From Chitinivibrionales bacterium (GTDB lineage Bacteria; Fibrobacterota; Chitinivibrionia; Chitinivibrionales; JANQEN01), in NCBI GenBank assembly GCA_028278335.1, contig JANQEN010000283.1:1-41476 (forward strand): DNA of 41,476 nt. Direction: 5' to 3'. Below the pieces are notes generated by a model. It was given only the letters and a program-made list of their open reading frames with translations, ran no database searches and was not told the DNA's origin. Both the position numbers and the translations under genes were made by a program. This document shows, piece by piece, positions 24,546 to 33,442 of this stretch; position 1 is the stretch's first letter, and every line of letters starts with the position of its first letter.

Positions 24546-25490
24546 TCATGATTCATTAGCATCACTATGAGCACAAACAACAACATTAAGCGCCAAGGTC
24601 CTTAATTTAGCTTCGGCGGAATCATTTCTAGAAGGAACAAGAACCGGTGCCTTTGCTCCCATGGTTGCATGTGCCTGTTTAAGATTGGCAAAATAGGTTG
24701 TTGCCTTTGCCATCATATTGGCAGATTCAATGTTAGGGCAAAGAAGAATATCTGCTTCCCCAGCAACGGGAGAGTCAATTTTTTTTATCTGGGCAGCCTC
24801 TTTTGAGATGGCATTGTCCAAAGCAAGGGGGCCATCAACAACACATCCCTTAATTTGGCCACGTTGATTCATTTTTGTTATGACAGCAGCATCGGTGATA
24901 GACTGTAGGTTTGGGTTAATTGTCTCAACAGAGGAGAGAATTGCCACCTTTGGATTTTCATTTCCCAAGGCATGAGCCACCGTCACACAATTTTCTATAA
25001 GTTGGATTTTTTCATTAAGGTCCGGAGCCAGATTAAATCCACCATCTGTGATCATAAGTAGCTTGTTTTTATCGCTTCGTCCGGAGAATTCAAAAAGGAA
25101 AATGTCGCTGATAATTTTTCCAATTCGTAAACCACTCTTTGGATTAAAAGCGGCTTTAAGTAAATCCGGTGTTTTTATACTCCCCTTAAGAATAATCTCT
25201 CCCTGACCATCCAAAATTGCTTGAATCGAATTGCTACAGATGGCCTTTTCATTCATCGCCTCAATAATCTCGAAGGTGTCAGGGGGCAACCCCAGTTCAC
25301 GTAGTTGTGCCCAAATCAGAGCAGGATCTCCAACAAGGACACCATCGGCAATGCCGATTGTCCGGGCCTCAATAAGTGCAGCTATAGCAGCAGTATCATT
25401 TCCACCAGCAACAATTACTCGCATTGGTCGCGCTCGTTCTTTACTGATTTTTTTTGCTGCAGCAAAAAGTTCATCAAAGGTATGTATCAT
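24546..25490 (-). CDS. phosphate butyryltransferase/acetyltransferase-family enzyme
   Basis: A 314-residue acyltransferase of the Ptb/Pta fold that swaps CoA and phosphate on an acyl group (acyl-CoA + Pi to acyl-phosphate + CoA). CVVDGPLALDNA and ADILLCPNIESANMMAKA match phosphate butyryltransferase-like proteins more than classical Pta. The N-terminal IVAGGNDTAAIAAL resembles the same family. No kinase (buk/ack) is adjacent. A sigma-54 activator lies 39 bases upstream on the same strand, an arrangement seen with butyrate or branched-chain acid genes in Firmicutes (BkdR). The acyl substrate is not defined; acetyl, butyryl or propionyl are possible. Confidence 0.83.
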   Translation of the reverse strand: MIHTFDELFAAAKKISKERARPMRVIVAGGNDTAAIAALIEARTIGIADGVLVGDPALIWAQLRELGLPPDTFEIIEAMNEKAICSNSIQAILDGQGEIILKGSIKTPDLLKAAFNPKSGLRIGKIISDIFLFEFSGRSDKNKLLMITDGGFNLAPDLNEKIQLIENCVTVAHALGNENPKVAILSSVETINPNLQSITDAAVITKMNQRGQIKGCVVDGPLALDNAISKEAAQIKKIDSPVAGEADILLCPNIESANMMAKATTYFANLKQAHATMGAKAPVLVPSRNDSAEAKLRTLALNVVVCAHSDANES

Positions 25491-25529
25491 GATTGATCAC
25501 CTACTTGAAGATAATTTTAATTAATTGTG

Positions 25530-27803
25530 CTAGTTTTCTGCTATACCCAAGCTTTTCATCTTGCGAAAAAGGGTTGCCTTATGAATACCCAACTGCTTTG
25601 CGGTATTGATCCTACTCCCATTATTTTCCTGTAATTTTCTAAGTATAAAAATCTTTTCTAGCTCCTCAAAGCTATGAACACCTGAAAGGATATCATTATT
25701 GGAAGAGAGCTGTTCTGCTTTGCTAGTCATTTCTGGGGGTAGGTGTTTGGGATCGATACTGTCGGTTTTACAAAAGATAAAGGCGTGCTCAATAATGTTT
25801 TCCAATTCACGTATATTACCGGGATAATCATATTTAATCAGCACGTCCAAGGATTTGTCAGAAAGTTCGCTAATGCTTTTCTTGTATCGAGCGTTGAAAA
25901 GGGAGATGAAATAATCGCAGAGGAGTGGAATGTCTCCTTTACGATCACGCAATGGAGGAAGTGTTAAATTTAAGACTTTAATTCTATAGTAGAGATCCTC
26001 GCGAAACTCTTTCTTTTCGACCATCTGAGGGATATTCTTATTTGTCGCAGCAACAACTCTTACGTCAACGGGAACACCCTTTGTTCCCCCAAGTGGTTCT
26101 ACAATTTTTTCCTGTAAGACTCTGAGAAGTTTAACCTGCATTGCCGGTGTGATATCACCTATCTCGTCTAGAAAAAGCGTGCCACCTTCGGCCTGAACAA
26201 ATTTACCAGGTTTATCCTTTTTTGCATCGGTAAAGGCACCTGCGAGATAGCCAAAAAGCTCCGATTCCAAGAGATTATCTGGAAGCGCACCGCAATTTAT
26301 AGCAACAAAGGGAGCGTTAGCCCGTGGGCTCAGCTCATGAATAGAGCGTGCAATTAGCTCCTTGCCAGTTCCACTTTCGCCAGTGACCAGCACTGTGGTC
26401 ATAGTTTGTGCAATTTCGGGAAGGATGTTAAAAATCTCCTTCATTGCAGGGCTTCGGCTAATGATAGAATGAAATGTGGCACTTCCCAAAATTTCTTTTC
26501 GGAGTCCTTCAACCATTTTATTGGCCTTGTCTGCAGCATGCTTGGCGGCTCGAAGCTTGCGCTCCTCTGCCTTTTTTCGTGCTGTGACATCCTGGACTTG
26601 GCCAAGATAGAGTATTGGCCCGCTCACTTCAATTTGAATGGGGGTTACATTCCAGCTTAAGAATCGTCCCTTGGTAGGAATAATTTCATAACAATCTCCC
26701 TGCTTAGAAAACCGGAAATCAAAGGCCGATTCAAAGGCAAGGATCTGCTTTTTGTCAAGAGACTGCTTTTTTATTCCGGGAATCTGGTCAAAAAGCGAAA
26801 AAGATATTTCCTTATAATCAGCCTCTCTGTCCAGAGAAAACATCTCCATAAATGATCGATTAGCATCGGTAATCGCACCGTCCTGGTCACAAAGGACAAT
26901 TCCGATTGGGGAGGCAGCATAGATGCTTTTTAAATGTTCCTCACTAAGGCGAAGCTTTTTCTCCACCAGCTTCAATTCTGTAATGTCAAGGAGGCTTGTG
27001 CGTACGCCAGCCAGCTCACCGCTCTTTAAAATGGGAGAAGAAGCAACCAAACAATAGACGATTTCCCCATTCTTTTTTTGAAGTCGATACTCCTGAGGCT
27101 TAAAATCTAAACCGGCGATCTTTTTCTGAATATTGTCTTTTGCACGTTCAAGATCTTCTGGATGGATCATTTGCGGAAGAGAGACTCCGGATCGAAAGTC
27201 TTCCATAGAGTAGCCAAAAGTGTCATAGCTTGCTTTATTGGCATAGATCACTCGAAAATTGCTATCCATCTCAACAATCATACTGGGAAGCAGCTCAGTG
27301 GTCTCCTTAAATCGTCGATCGCTTTCATGAAGCTCCTTCTCAATCTTTTTTCGCTCGGTAATATCCATCATCGACACCAAGGATTGGGTGGTGCCTGGTA
27401 TCATACTTACCTCTAAAAGAGCATCACGATAGGTGCCGCTGGTGTGTCGATATTTAAACTCATATTGAGAAGGTGTCGTCTCTGGGTGAGCTCTTCTGGA
27501 TTGATGGTATTCCATCATCCTTGCACAATCTTTTTGCGCAACCATGTTGGTCCACTTAACTTTGCCCTCTATTTCCTCTTTAGAGTATCCGGTCATTTCA
27601 GAAATTTTTTGGTTAATAAGCGATATGGTCATATCCTCTTCTAAAACAACCATACCTGTTTGAGTATATTCAAAGGCGCTGCGATATTTCTCTTCACTCA
27701 CCTCTAAAGCTTGCTTAATACGCTTTGATCCAGTTGCCGGGGCTGTAAGGGTGTTAAAAATTTTTTGAACGGTTTTGCGTTTTTTTCCTGACTTATCGTC
27801 CAT
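25530..27803 (-). CDS. triple-PAS sigma-54-dependent transcription activator
   Basis: A 757-residue enhancer-binding protein. Three PAS sensor domains occupy about residues 38-160, 163-285 and 290-410 (each starts with a SEEKYRS- or SDRRFKE-type helix). The AAA+ domain follows, with Walker A GESGTGKE near 475, GAFTDA near 522 in the sigma-54 contact loop, and Walker B TLFLDEIGD near 540. A Fis-type helix-turn-helix is at the end (NTAKQLGIHKATLFRKMK). The loop has D where GAFTGA has G, a variant found in other PAS activators. There is no receiver domain, so input is probably a small ligand or redox state. It is likely to control the phosphotransacylase gene below it. Confidence 0.93.
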   Translation of the reverse strand: MDDKSGKKRKTVQKIFNTLTAPATGSKRIKQALEVSEEKYRSAFEYTQTGMVVLEEDMTISLINQKISEMTGYSKEEIEGKVKWTNMVAQKDCARMMEYHQSRRAHPETTPSQYEFKYRHTSGTYRDALLEVSMIPGTTQSLVSMMDITERKKIEKELHESDRRFKETTELLPSMIVEMDSNFRVIYANKASYDTFGYSMEDFRSGVSLPQMIHPEDLERAKDNIQKKIAGLDFKPQEYRLQKKNGEIVYCLVASSPILKSGELAGVRTSLLDITELKLVEKKLRLSEEHLKSIYAASPIGIVLCDQDGAITDANRSFMEMFSLDREADYKEISFSLFDQIPGIKKQSLDKKQILAFESAFDFRFSKQGDCYEIIPTKGRFLSWNVTPIQIEVSGPILYLGQVQDVTARKKAEERKLRAAKHAADKANKMVEGLRKEILGSATFHSIISRSPAMKEIFNILPEIAQTMTTVLVTGESGTGKELIARSIHELSPRANAPFVAINCGALPDNLLESELFGYLAGAFTDAKKDKPGKFVQAEGGTLFLDEIGDITPAMQVKLLRVLQEKIVEPLGGTKGVPVDVRVVAATNKNIPQMVEKKEFREDLYYRIKVLNLTLPPLRDRKGDIPLLCDYFISLFNARYKKSISELSDKSLDVLIKYDYPGNIRELENIIEHAFIFCKTDSIDPKHLPPEMTSKAEQLSSNNDILSGVHSFEELEKIFILRKLQENNGSRINTAKQLGIHKATLFRKMKSLGIAEN

Positions 27804-27909
27804 AGAGACATCCCATTTAAAGTGATAAGCGGGTATAATCCCAAAGTAATAAATATTTAAGAAGGTTTGTTTCTAGTTCACTATGTATGCTGATGAAAAA
27901 TAGCTCTAT

Positions 27910-27929
27910 GGGTCGCACATGTGCAACCC
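27910..27929. promoter_or_regulatory. 20-bp near-perfect palindrome upstream of the sigma-54 activator gene
   Basis: GGGTCGCACATGTGCAACCC is an inverted repeat with a perfect GCACATGTGC core and one mismatched pair. It lies about 107 bases before the activator's ATG in a 208-base gap with no other gene. That is a normal place for an enhancer or autoregulatory site of a dimeric regulator. No convincing -24/-12 promoter was found beside it. Confidence 0.4.
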
Positions 27930-28011
27930 TTATGTTGTTGGTTGCGGGATTTTGATCTCACCTTTTGCTATTAAGGTAGGGTAGGTTTCAAAAAATGGTA
28001 AAGTGACAAGC

Positions 28012-28611
28012 TTAAAAGGTAAAGGAGAGGCCCCCGGTAAAACGAAAAACAAATTGAGGGGAGGCCGTTAGCCTTATTTCAGTAAAGAGGATAATTTTTT
28101 TAGAGATAGGTATATCAATACCAGCAAAGAAGTTGACTGCTGCATCAACATCACTTGTTGGGTTCCAACTAGTACTATATGAATTTCCTGGAGCAGTATG
28201 AGTATGACGTGACTTGGAGAAGTTTATAACCAAAGCTATTCCAGTTCCCACATACGGTTCGACCACAAAACTAGAAGGTACAGGAAAGTAGTACTTAAGA
28301 TCGGAAAAATTCATGGCGATTTGCCAATACCGATATTCATATTCATCAATGATAGTTACTGAATAGCGATAGGAGTTCTCATCTGAAGCAAACCAAAAAG
28401 AGAGGTTAGGGATAAACTGAAAACGACCAATCGAGCTAATTTTCCCATCAAAGAGGCAATGCCCTCCAAATCCAAAAGCCGCACCTCTGTTTTCCGGTGC
28501 GGCAAGGCTAAGCCTGGCACCAACGCCGATATAGTTTTTAGTAAGTCCTGAAAAAGAGGAGGTTGGCGTAATGAAACAGATCATCAGAAAAATTAACATT
28601 GCTTTTTTCAT
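28012..28611 (-). CDS. outer membrane beta-barrel protein, unknown
   Basis: A 199-residue protein with a signal peptide (MKKAMLIFLMICFITPTSSF). Alternating beta strands follow, and the C-terminal FTGGLSFTF ends in the aromatic residue recognised by the BAM machinery. Strand motifs such as VEPYVGTGIALVI resemble small OmpA/OmpW-like barrels. No enzyme motif. It stands alone between the activator and a HAD gene. Probably a small outer-membrane pore or structural barrel. Confidence 0.7.
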   Translation of the reverse strand: MKKAMLIFLMICFITPTSSFSGLTKNYIGVGARLSLAAPENRGAAFGFGGHCLFDGKISSIGRFQFIPNLSFWFASDENSYRYSVTIIDEYEYRYWQIAMNFSDLKYYFPVPSSFVVEPYVGTGIALVINFSKSRHTHTAPGNSYSTSWNPTSDVDAAVNFFAGIDIPISKKIILFTEIRLTASPQFVFRFTGGLSFTF

Positions 28612-28708
28612 AATATTTTCCTTAATATTCTTGCTTTAGTCTTAACTGTATCAACTCCGCTCGACCCATTAATAAATTATTTGAAACATCAATGCAATGC
28701 AAAATTTT

Positions 28709-29365
28709 TTAGCCATTATCTTTAACTGCTCGTAAAAGCTCAGGAAGTTGCGCCATAGATTCAAATGATATAGCTTCTGATGGAATTTTTTCTTTGTCAA
28801 TTATGGCATCTTCGGGAATATAGCCGAATACGGTCATACCAGCAGCTTTACCCGCCACCATGCCTGGAATTGAATCTTCAACAATGACACACTTTTCTGG
28901 TCTGGCTTTGCATGCTGCTGCTGCATGTAAAAAAAGATCAGGATAGGGCTTTCCACGAGAAACATCGCTGGCACTAAAAATTTTTCCTGCAAAAAATTCA
29001 AGTAAATTAGTTAATCTAAGGGTAAGTTGCATCTTATCATGGGGGCCACTTGAGGCTACACACTTGGGCCAGGAAGTCTGCTGTAGCGCTTCATGAATAA
29101 AGGGTATTGGCTTCAAGTCAGTTTTAAAGACTTGATACAGTCGGGTATAGTAACTCTGTGCAAAGGCTGAGGAGATCTTTTTTCCTGAGTAGTTTTGGGC
29201 TCTTTCTATACAGGTGGCCATAGAAAATCCCACAAAAAGGTTTACAAAATCGTTCTGATCAACAACGACCCCCTCCTCTGCAAGTGAGTCAGAAAGTGCC
29301 CTGTGAGCAATTGGTTCACTGTCAACCAAAACCCCATCACAATCAAAGATTATAAGATCCCACAT
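28709..29365 (-). CDS. HAD-IA phosphatase (beta-phosphoglucomutase/YieH-like)
   Basis: A 218-residue haloacid dehalogenase with a helical C1 cap. Motif I is FDCDGVLVDSEP, motif II is CVASSGPHDK, the motif III lysine is in RGKPYPDLF, and motif IV is VIVEDSIPGMVAGKAAGM. This pattern is shared by beta-phosphoglucomutases and sugar phosphate or 6-phosphogluconate phosphatases. The substrate cannot be told. It is the upstream-most gene of the long minus-strand run and has no partner. Confidence 0.88.
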   Translation of the reverse strand: MWDLIIFDCDGVLVDSEPIAHRALSDSLAEEGVVVDQNDFVNLFVGFSMATCIERAQNYSGKKISSAFAQSYYTRLYQVFKTDLKPIPFIHEALQQTSWPKCVASSGPHDKMQLTLRLTNLLEFFAGKIFSASDVSRGKPYPDLFLHAAAACKARPEKCVIVEDSIPGMVAGKAAGMTVFGYIPEDAIIDKEKIPSEAISFESMAQLPELLRAVKDNG

Positions 29366-29886
29366 TCATTTCAATCCTTTATCATTTCGCTTTTAAGAGA
29401 GGGATAAAATAGTACATGATAGAGAGAAGAAGAAAGGGAAGGCTTTCTCAAAGGCAGTAGCATTATTGTTAAGTCCCTCTCAGGTTTATCAAAAATTTCA
29501 GAGTTTAATAGAGCAACACAGAGATTGTTGAGGGAAAAGCAATAGATGAAAACTCAAATAATCTTGGTGCCGTGCATATACAAGCCTGTCTTCTATTTTG
29601 TATGTGAAAAACATGTTTAAATTCATTATTTCGTAACATTTTAGGCAAAATATTCTGAGGATGTAATTTTTAGGCCAAAATTTAACAAAAGCATTTCGCA
29701 TAGAGTATATTTAGAACAGAGTAGTTGTAGAAAATGTAAAAGGGGGGGCTGGAAACAGGCCGCAGCATCATAATAATCTTACCCAAAGAGCTCTTGTTCC
29801 AATAGTAATTCCCCAGTTTAATTAAGGTGTGTGATATATATGCACCACTTTTATTCATTACACAAAACCAATTCTTTGGAGGACTT
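29366..29886. other. 521-base gap between divergent genes, no gene supported
   Basis: AT-rich DNA separating a minus-strand HAD gene from the plus-strand protease gene. Two minus-strand frames cross it (29498-29701 and 29682-29957), but neither has a ribosome site or a recognisable domain, and the second runs into the protease signal peptide. A run of seven G lies near 29742-29748. Promoters for both flanking genes must be here, but no clear -35/-10 pair stands out. Confidence 0.5.
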
Positions 29887-31626
29887 ATGAAACACTCTCT
29901 CTGTTTTGTTTCATTACTAGTTTTTATTGTTCTTTCAACATCTGCGCAGCCACCCAAACAGTACGACCTTCGTGATCATGACCGAGTTACTCCGGTCAAA
30001 TCGCAGAAAAGCGGAACCTGTTGGTGCCATGGTACCATGTCTGGTATCGAGGGAGATCTTCTGGTTACGGGCAACTGGAGAAAATTCGGAGAATCCGGCG
30101 AGCCAAACATGGCAGAGTATCACCTTTCCTGGTATAGTGGCTTTGCACAAGCTTGGAACTATGACCTCTATCCTAATGTGGAAGATCCCAACGCTGTACC
30201 TGATCATTATGGTGGAGACTACAAAATCTTTGCTGCCTATATGTCCCGGCTCGATGGACCAATTCGCGAGAAAGACGCACCCGGTGATAAGGAGAGGCGA
30301 ATTCCCACAAAAGCGCAGTGCCCCTTAACTAAATCAACCTATCGTCGATGGTATGTGCCAGACATCAACTGGTATTTCATTGATGGAGATGGTGCACATG
30401 GTGACTGTAAGCATATTGACACTATAAAAAATGCCCTTATGACAAGCGGTGTCATGCCCACCAATTATTGTGTGAAGCGAAACCCCAACACCTTTGATTA
30501 TCGATGCAACAAGGATAACAAGGTCTTTCAATATCAAAAACAAAGCTATAATCACGAAGCAAACCATTCAGTAGCAATTGTCGGCTGGGACGATGATGTG
30601 TATGGAAGAAAGAGTGGGACACAGGACACACCCAAAGGCGCATGGTTAGTAAAAAACAGTTGGGGAACGTCACAAAATTTTTTTTGGATCTCCTACTTTG
30701 ACAAGCACTGCTGTCGAAATGCGGAGATGAGTGTCGTCTCCTTTCATAATGTCATTCCCCTTCCCTATACCAATGTATACTATCATGACTACCATGGATG
30801 GCGTGACACACTCAGTAACTCTAAAGAAGCCTTTAATAAATTTGTCGCGAGAAATAATACTGATGAGTATCTTGTCGCAGTCAGTTTTATAACCACAATC
30901 GATGATGAAGAATACGAAGTAAAGGTTTTTGACAAGTTTAATAATGGAGAACTCTCCGAAGAATTAGCCACTGTATCAGGAACGATTACTCATATGGGCT
31001 ACCACACTCGTGACTTGAACAAACCAGTGACCCTTAAGAATGGTGATGACTTTTATATTCAACTCACATTTAAAAAGGGTTTTCAGGCCTATGATCGAAC
31101 CTGCTCACCGCCAGTGTTGACAATTAATAAACCAAAGGCAGCACCCATTGTCAGGTCAAAGGCTGGTGCGGATCAAAGTTATTATCGAACCAGTGCTTCT
31201 GGGGAGTGGAAGGACCTCTATCAGTATCAAGAGTCAATAGTTGTCGATGGCAACACCGTTGATGTTACGGGTACGCAAAACTTCTGTATAAAAGGTTTTG
31301 TTATTGACACTATGCCTGTTGGCATACAGGGCCATCAAAACATGCTCCCAAACACACCGTTTAAAATGCAGAATTTTCCTAATCCCTTTGCCTCTTTTAC
31401 AACCATCAAGTATTCGCTTAATCAGAAAAGTCGGGTAACACTGGCCATCTATTCTGCAAAGGGTCGTTTAGTTAGCTCTTTGGTTGATGCACAAAAGAGG
31501 GCTGGATCACATCGGGTGAGTTGGAACGCACAAGATGTTTCCAGTGGTGTCTATTATGCAATGTTAACTGTTAGCTCACCAAAAGGATCAATAACTGAGA
31601 AACGTAGGATGTTTGTGGTCAAATAG
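29887..31626 (+). CDS. secreted C1A papain-like protease with T9SS-type C-terminal domain
   Basis: A 579-residue secreted protease. The signal peptide (CFVSLLVFIVLSTSAQ) is followed directly by a papain-like domain with no evident long propeptide. The catalytic set is Q40 and C45 in SQKSGTCWCHG, H227 in NHSVAIVGWDDD and N257 in KNSWGTS. GTCWxHxT instead of GSCWAF is seen in bacterial relatives. A central beta region follows, then a C-terminal domain from about 490 (QNFPNPFASFTTIKYSL, LAIYSAKGRLVSSL, GVYYAML), a type A sorting/FlgD-like tail. The ATG at 29887 has GGAGG 6 bases upstream. Likely cargo of a T9SS-like system. Confidence 0.88.
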   Translation: MKHSLCFVSLLVFIVLSTSAQPPKQYDLRDHDRVTPVKSQKSGTCWCHGTMSGIEGDLLVTGNWRKFGESGEPNMAEYHLSWYSGFAQAWNYDLYPNVEDPNAVPDHYGGDYKIFAAYMSRLDGPIREKDAPGDKERRIPTKAQCPLTKSTYRRWYVPDINWYFIDGDGAHGDCKHIDTIKNALMTSGVMPTNYCVKRNPNTFDYRCNKDNKVFQYQKQSYNHEANHSVAIVGWDDDVYGRKSGTQDTPKGAWLVKNSWGTSQNFFWISYFDKHCCRNAEMSVVSFHNVIPLPYTNVYYHDYHGWRDTLSNSKEAFNKFVARNNTDEYLVAVSFITTIDDEEYEVKVFDKFNNGELSEELATVSGTITHMGYHTRDLNKPVTLKNGDDFYIQLTFKKGFQAYDRTCSPPVLTINKPKAAPIVRSKAGADQSYYRTSASGEWKDLYQYQESIVVDGNTVDVTGTQNFCIKGFVIDTMPVGIQGHQNMLPNTPFKMQNFPNPFASFTTIKYSLNQKSRVTLAIYSAKGRLVSSLVDAQKRAGSHRVSWNAQDVSSGVYYAMLTVSSPKGSITEKRRMFVVK

Positions 31627-31659
31627 AACGTCATTTTTTCATCTCTTCATAAAGTGTTA

Positions 31660-31696
31660 AACAGCGGGAACTTTCTTATTGAGGGTTCCCGCTGTT
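31660..31696 (+). terminator. hairpin terminator after the C1A protease
   Basis: A perfect 12-bp stem (31660-31671 with 31685-31696) surrounds a 13-base loop just after the protease stop. It has no strong T-run downstream. It lies 45 bases before the cmoA start, so it separates the protease from cmoAB and argues against starting cmoA at the in-frame codon at 31654. Confidence 0.6.
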
Positions 31697-31740
31697 GTTA
31701 TGCATGGTGCAGGTGTAATTCAGAGTATATTTTTCTCTCC

Positions 31741-32472
31741 ATGTTAGGAAATAAAGACATGCTGTTTAGTGATTCCAATTTGGCGCCAGAGCGATTTACC
31801 TTTGACAGTCAGGTTGCCGATGTGTTTCAAGATATGGTCAATCGATCTGTTCCGGGTTATGCCTCGATCATTCAAAGTATTGGGCTATTCGCACAATTAT
31901 ACGCACAACCAAAGACCAACCTCTACGATCTTGGTTGCTCCTTAGGAGCAGCAAGCTTTGCCATGCGCCACGCGGTGGATCGTAAAGAGTGTACCATCTT
32001 TGCGATTGATAACTCTTCTGCAATGATAGAACGTCTTACTGCTCATTGCAAAAGAGACTTTGGTATTGTGCCTATTCATGCGGTTTGTGGTGATGTTGAA
32101 GAGATAAAAATTCAAAACGCCTCAGTGGTGGTACTCAATTTCACCCTCCAATTCATTGCCCCAACAGGGCGTCTTAACACCCTTAAAAAGATTTTTAATG
32201 GACTTGTTCCCGGTGGCATACTTATTATTTCTGAAAAAATCTCCTACACAAACCAAAAGGAGCAAGAACACTTTGACACATTGCATGAAGCCTTCAAGCG
32301 AGCCAATGGTTATAGCGAGTTGGAGATCAGCAGGAAGCGAAATGCTTTAGATAATGTGTTAATACGGGATACCAAGCAGGAGCATATAGAGCGTTTAACA
32401 AAAGCTGGTTTTCAGACTTCCTATGAATGGTTTCGTTGTCTCAATTTCATTTCAATATGTGCTCAAAAATGA
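31741..32472 (+). CDS. cmoA: carboxy-S-adenosyl-L-methionine synthase
   Basis: Converts SAM and prephenate into carboxy-SAM, the cofactor used by CmoB. The 243-residue protein has RFTFDSQVADVFQDMVNRSVPGY-type start features and the SAM site YDLGCSLGAASFAMRHAV. It continues with NFTLQFIAP and a C-terminal RLTKAGFQTSYEWFRCLNF, very close to CmoA. The ATG at 31741 gives MLGNKDMLFS, aligning with the known enzyme's start; the ATG at 31759 has a better ribosome site (AGGA). The cmoB start overlaps its stop. Confidence 0.94.
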   Translation: MLGNKDMLFSDSNLAPERFTFDSQVADVFQDMVNRSVPGYASIIQSIGLFAQLYAQPKTNLYDLGCSLGAASFAMRHAVDRKECTIFAIDNSSAMIERLTAHCKRDFGIVPIHAVCGDVEEIKIQNASVVVLNFTLQFIAPTGRLNTLKKIFNGLVPGGILIISEKISYTNQKEQEHFDTLHEAFKRANGYSELEISRKRNALDNVLIRDTKQEHIERLTKAGFQTSYEWFRCLNFISICAQK

Positions 32473-33440
32473 TAAACCGCTATGCCACCCTTGACAACTG
32501 GTCAATGCCAAACTCATTATCCAGCTGGGTCCAAACGCTTGCCGATCCAATTGCACAGGCACTCTCTTCGAATAATCACGGCGACCTTCCCCAATGGAAG
32601 GAGATCCTTGCCTCACTACCCGTGGTTCCAGCAAGTAATCCAACCATTCAAAGGGGCATGGTCAGTTTTAATGGGAATGTTAACCAAGAGATCCAATTAA
32701 AAACAGAGACCCTTTTACGAAGGCTCCATCCCTGGCGTAAAGGGCCCTATTTAATTAATGGAATTCATATTGATACAGAATGGCGTTCTGACCTAAAGTG
32801 GGACCGTTTGTGCAACCATATCCAGCCGCTTACTGGACGTACTGTCCTTGATGTTGGCTGTGGTAATGGGTATCATTGCTGGCGAATGGCCTATGATGGC
32901 GCGTCCCTCGTATTAGGGGTTGATCCTTACATGCTCAGTGTGGTCCAGTTTCACGCAATCAGTCATTTTTCTACACTTCAACCGGTGTGTGTCCTTCCTC
33001 TTGGGATTGATGATGTCCCACAAAACCTTTCATGCTTTGACACGGTCTTTTCAATGGGACTTCTTTACCATCGTAAAGATCCCTGTGCTCATATTCAGCA
33101 TTTGCATAATTGCCTTAGAGAGGAGGGCGAGCTTGTACTGGAGACGCTTGTTGTGAATGGGTCTGATGGTTATGTCTTTGTACCTCAGGGGCGCTATGCA
33201 AAAATGCGTAATGTCTGGTCGATTCCTTCTCCAGGCACGCTTGTCACTTGGGTTGAACAGTGTGGATTTAAAAACGTTCATTTAGTTACCGTTACCCCCG
33301 TTACCAACGAGGAACAGCGAAAAACCGATTGGATGACCTACGAGTCATTAGATGATTTCTTGGATCCCCAAAACAACACACTTACTATTGAGGGCCATCC
33401 AGCACCACAACGGGCAATTGTTATTGCTCAAAAAGCATAG
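32469..33440 (+). CDS. cmoB: tRNA U34 carboxymethyltransferase
   Basis: Moves the carboxymethyl group from carboxy-SAM to 5-hydroxyuridine at tRNA wobble position 34. The 323-residue length equals the E. coli enzyme. Signature segments are HPWRKGPYLINGIHIDTEWR, LDVGCGNGYHCWRMAYDGA, GVDPYMLSVVQF, FSMGLLYHRKDP and YAKMRNVWSIPS. The start is the ATG at 32469, overlapping the cmoA stop by one base (ATGA); an in-frame ATG at 32457 is less likely. cmoA and cmoB form a coupled pair. Confidence 0.95.
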   Translation: MINRYATLDNWSMPNSLSSWVQTLADPIAQALSSNNHGDLPQWKEILASLPVVPASNPTIQRGMVSFNGNVNQEIQLKTETLLRRLHPWRKGPYLINGIHIDTEWRSDLKWDRLCNHIQPLTGRTVLDVGCGNGYHCWRMAYDGASLVLGVDPYMLSVVQFHAISHFSTLQPVCVLPLGIDDVPQNLSCFDTVFSMGLLYHRKDPCAHIQHLHNCLREEGELVLETLVVNGSDGYVFVPQGRYAKMRNVWSIPSPGTLVTWVEQCGFKNVHLVTVTPVTNEEQRKTDWMTYESLDDFLDPQNNTLTIEGHPAPQRAIVIAQKA

Positions 33441-33442
33441 AA

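Noticed and set aside
26225..26245. GAFTDA in place of GAFTGA as a sign of a dead sigma-54 activator
   Set aside because: This variant occurs in many PAS-type activators with intact Walker motifs, as here, so it is not evidence of lost function.
29498..29957. Minus-strand frames of 67 and 91 residues before the protease
   Set aside because: No ribosome sites, no domains, and cysteine- and aromatic-rich random-looking composition. One overlaps the protease signal peptide.
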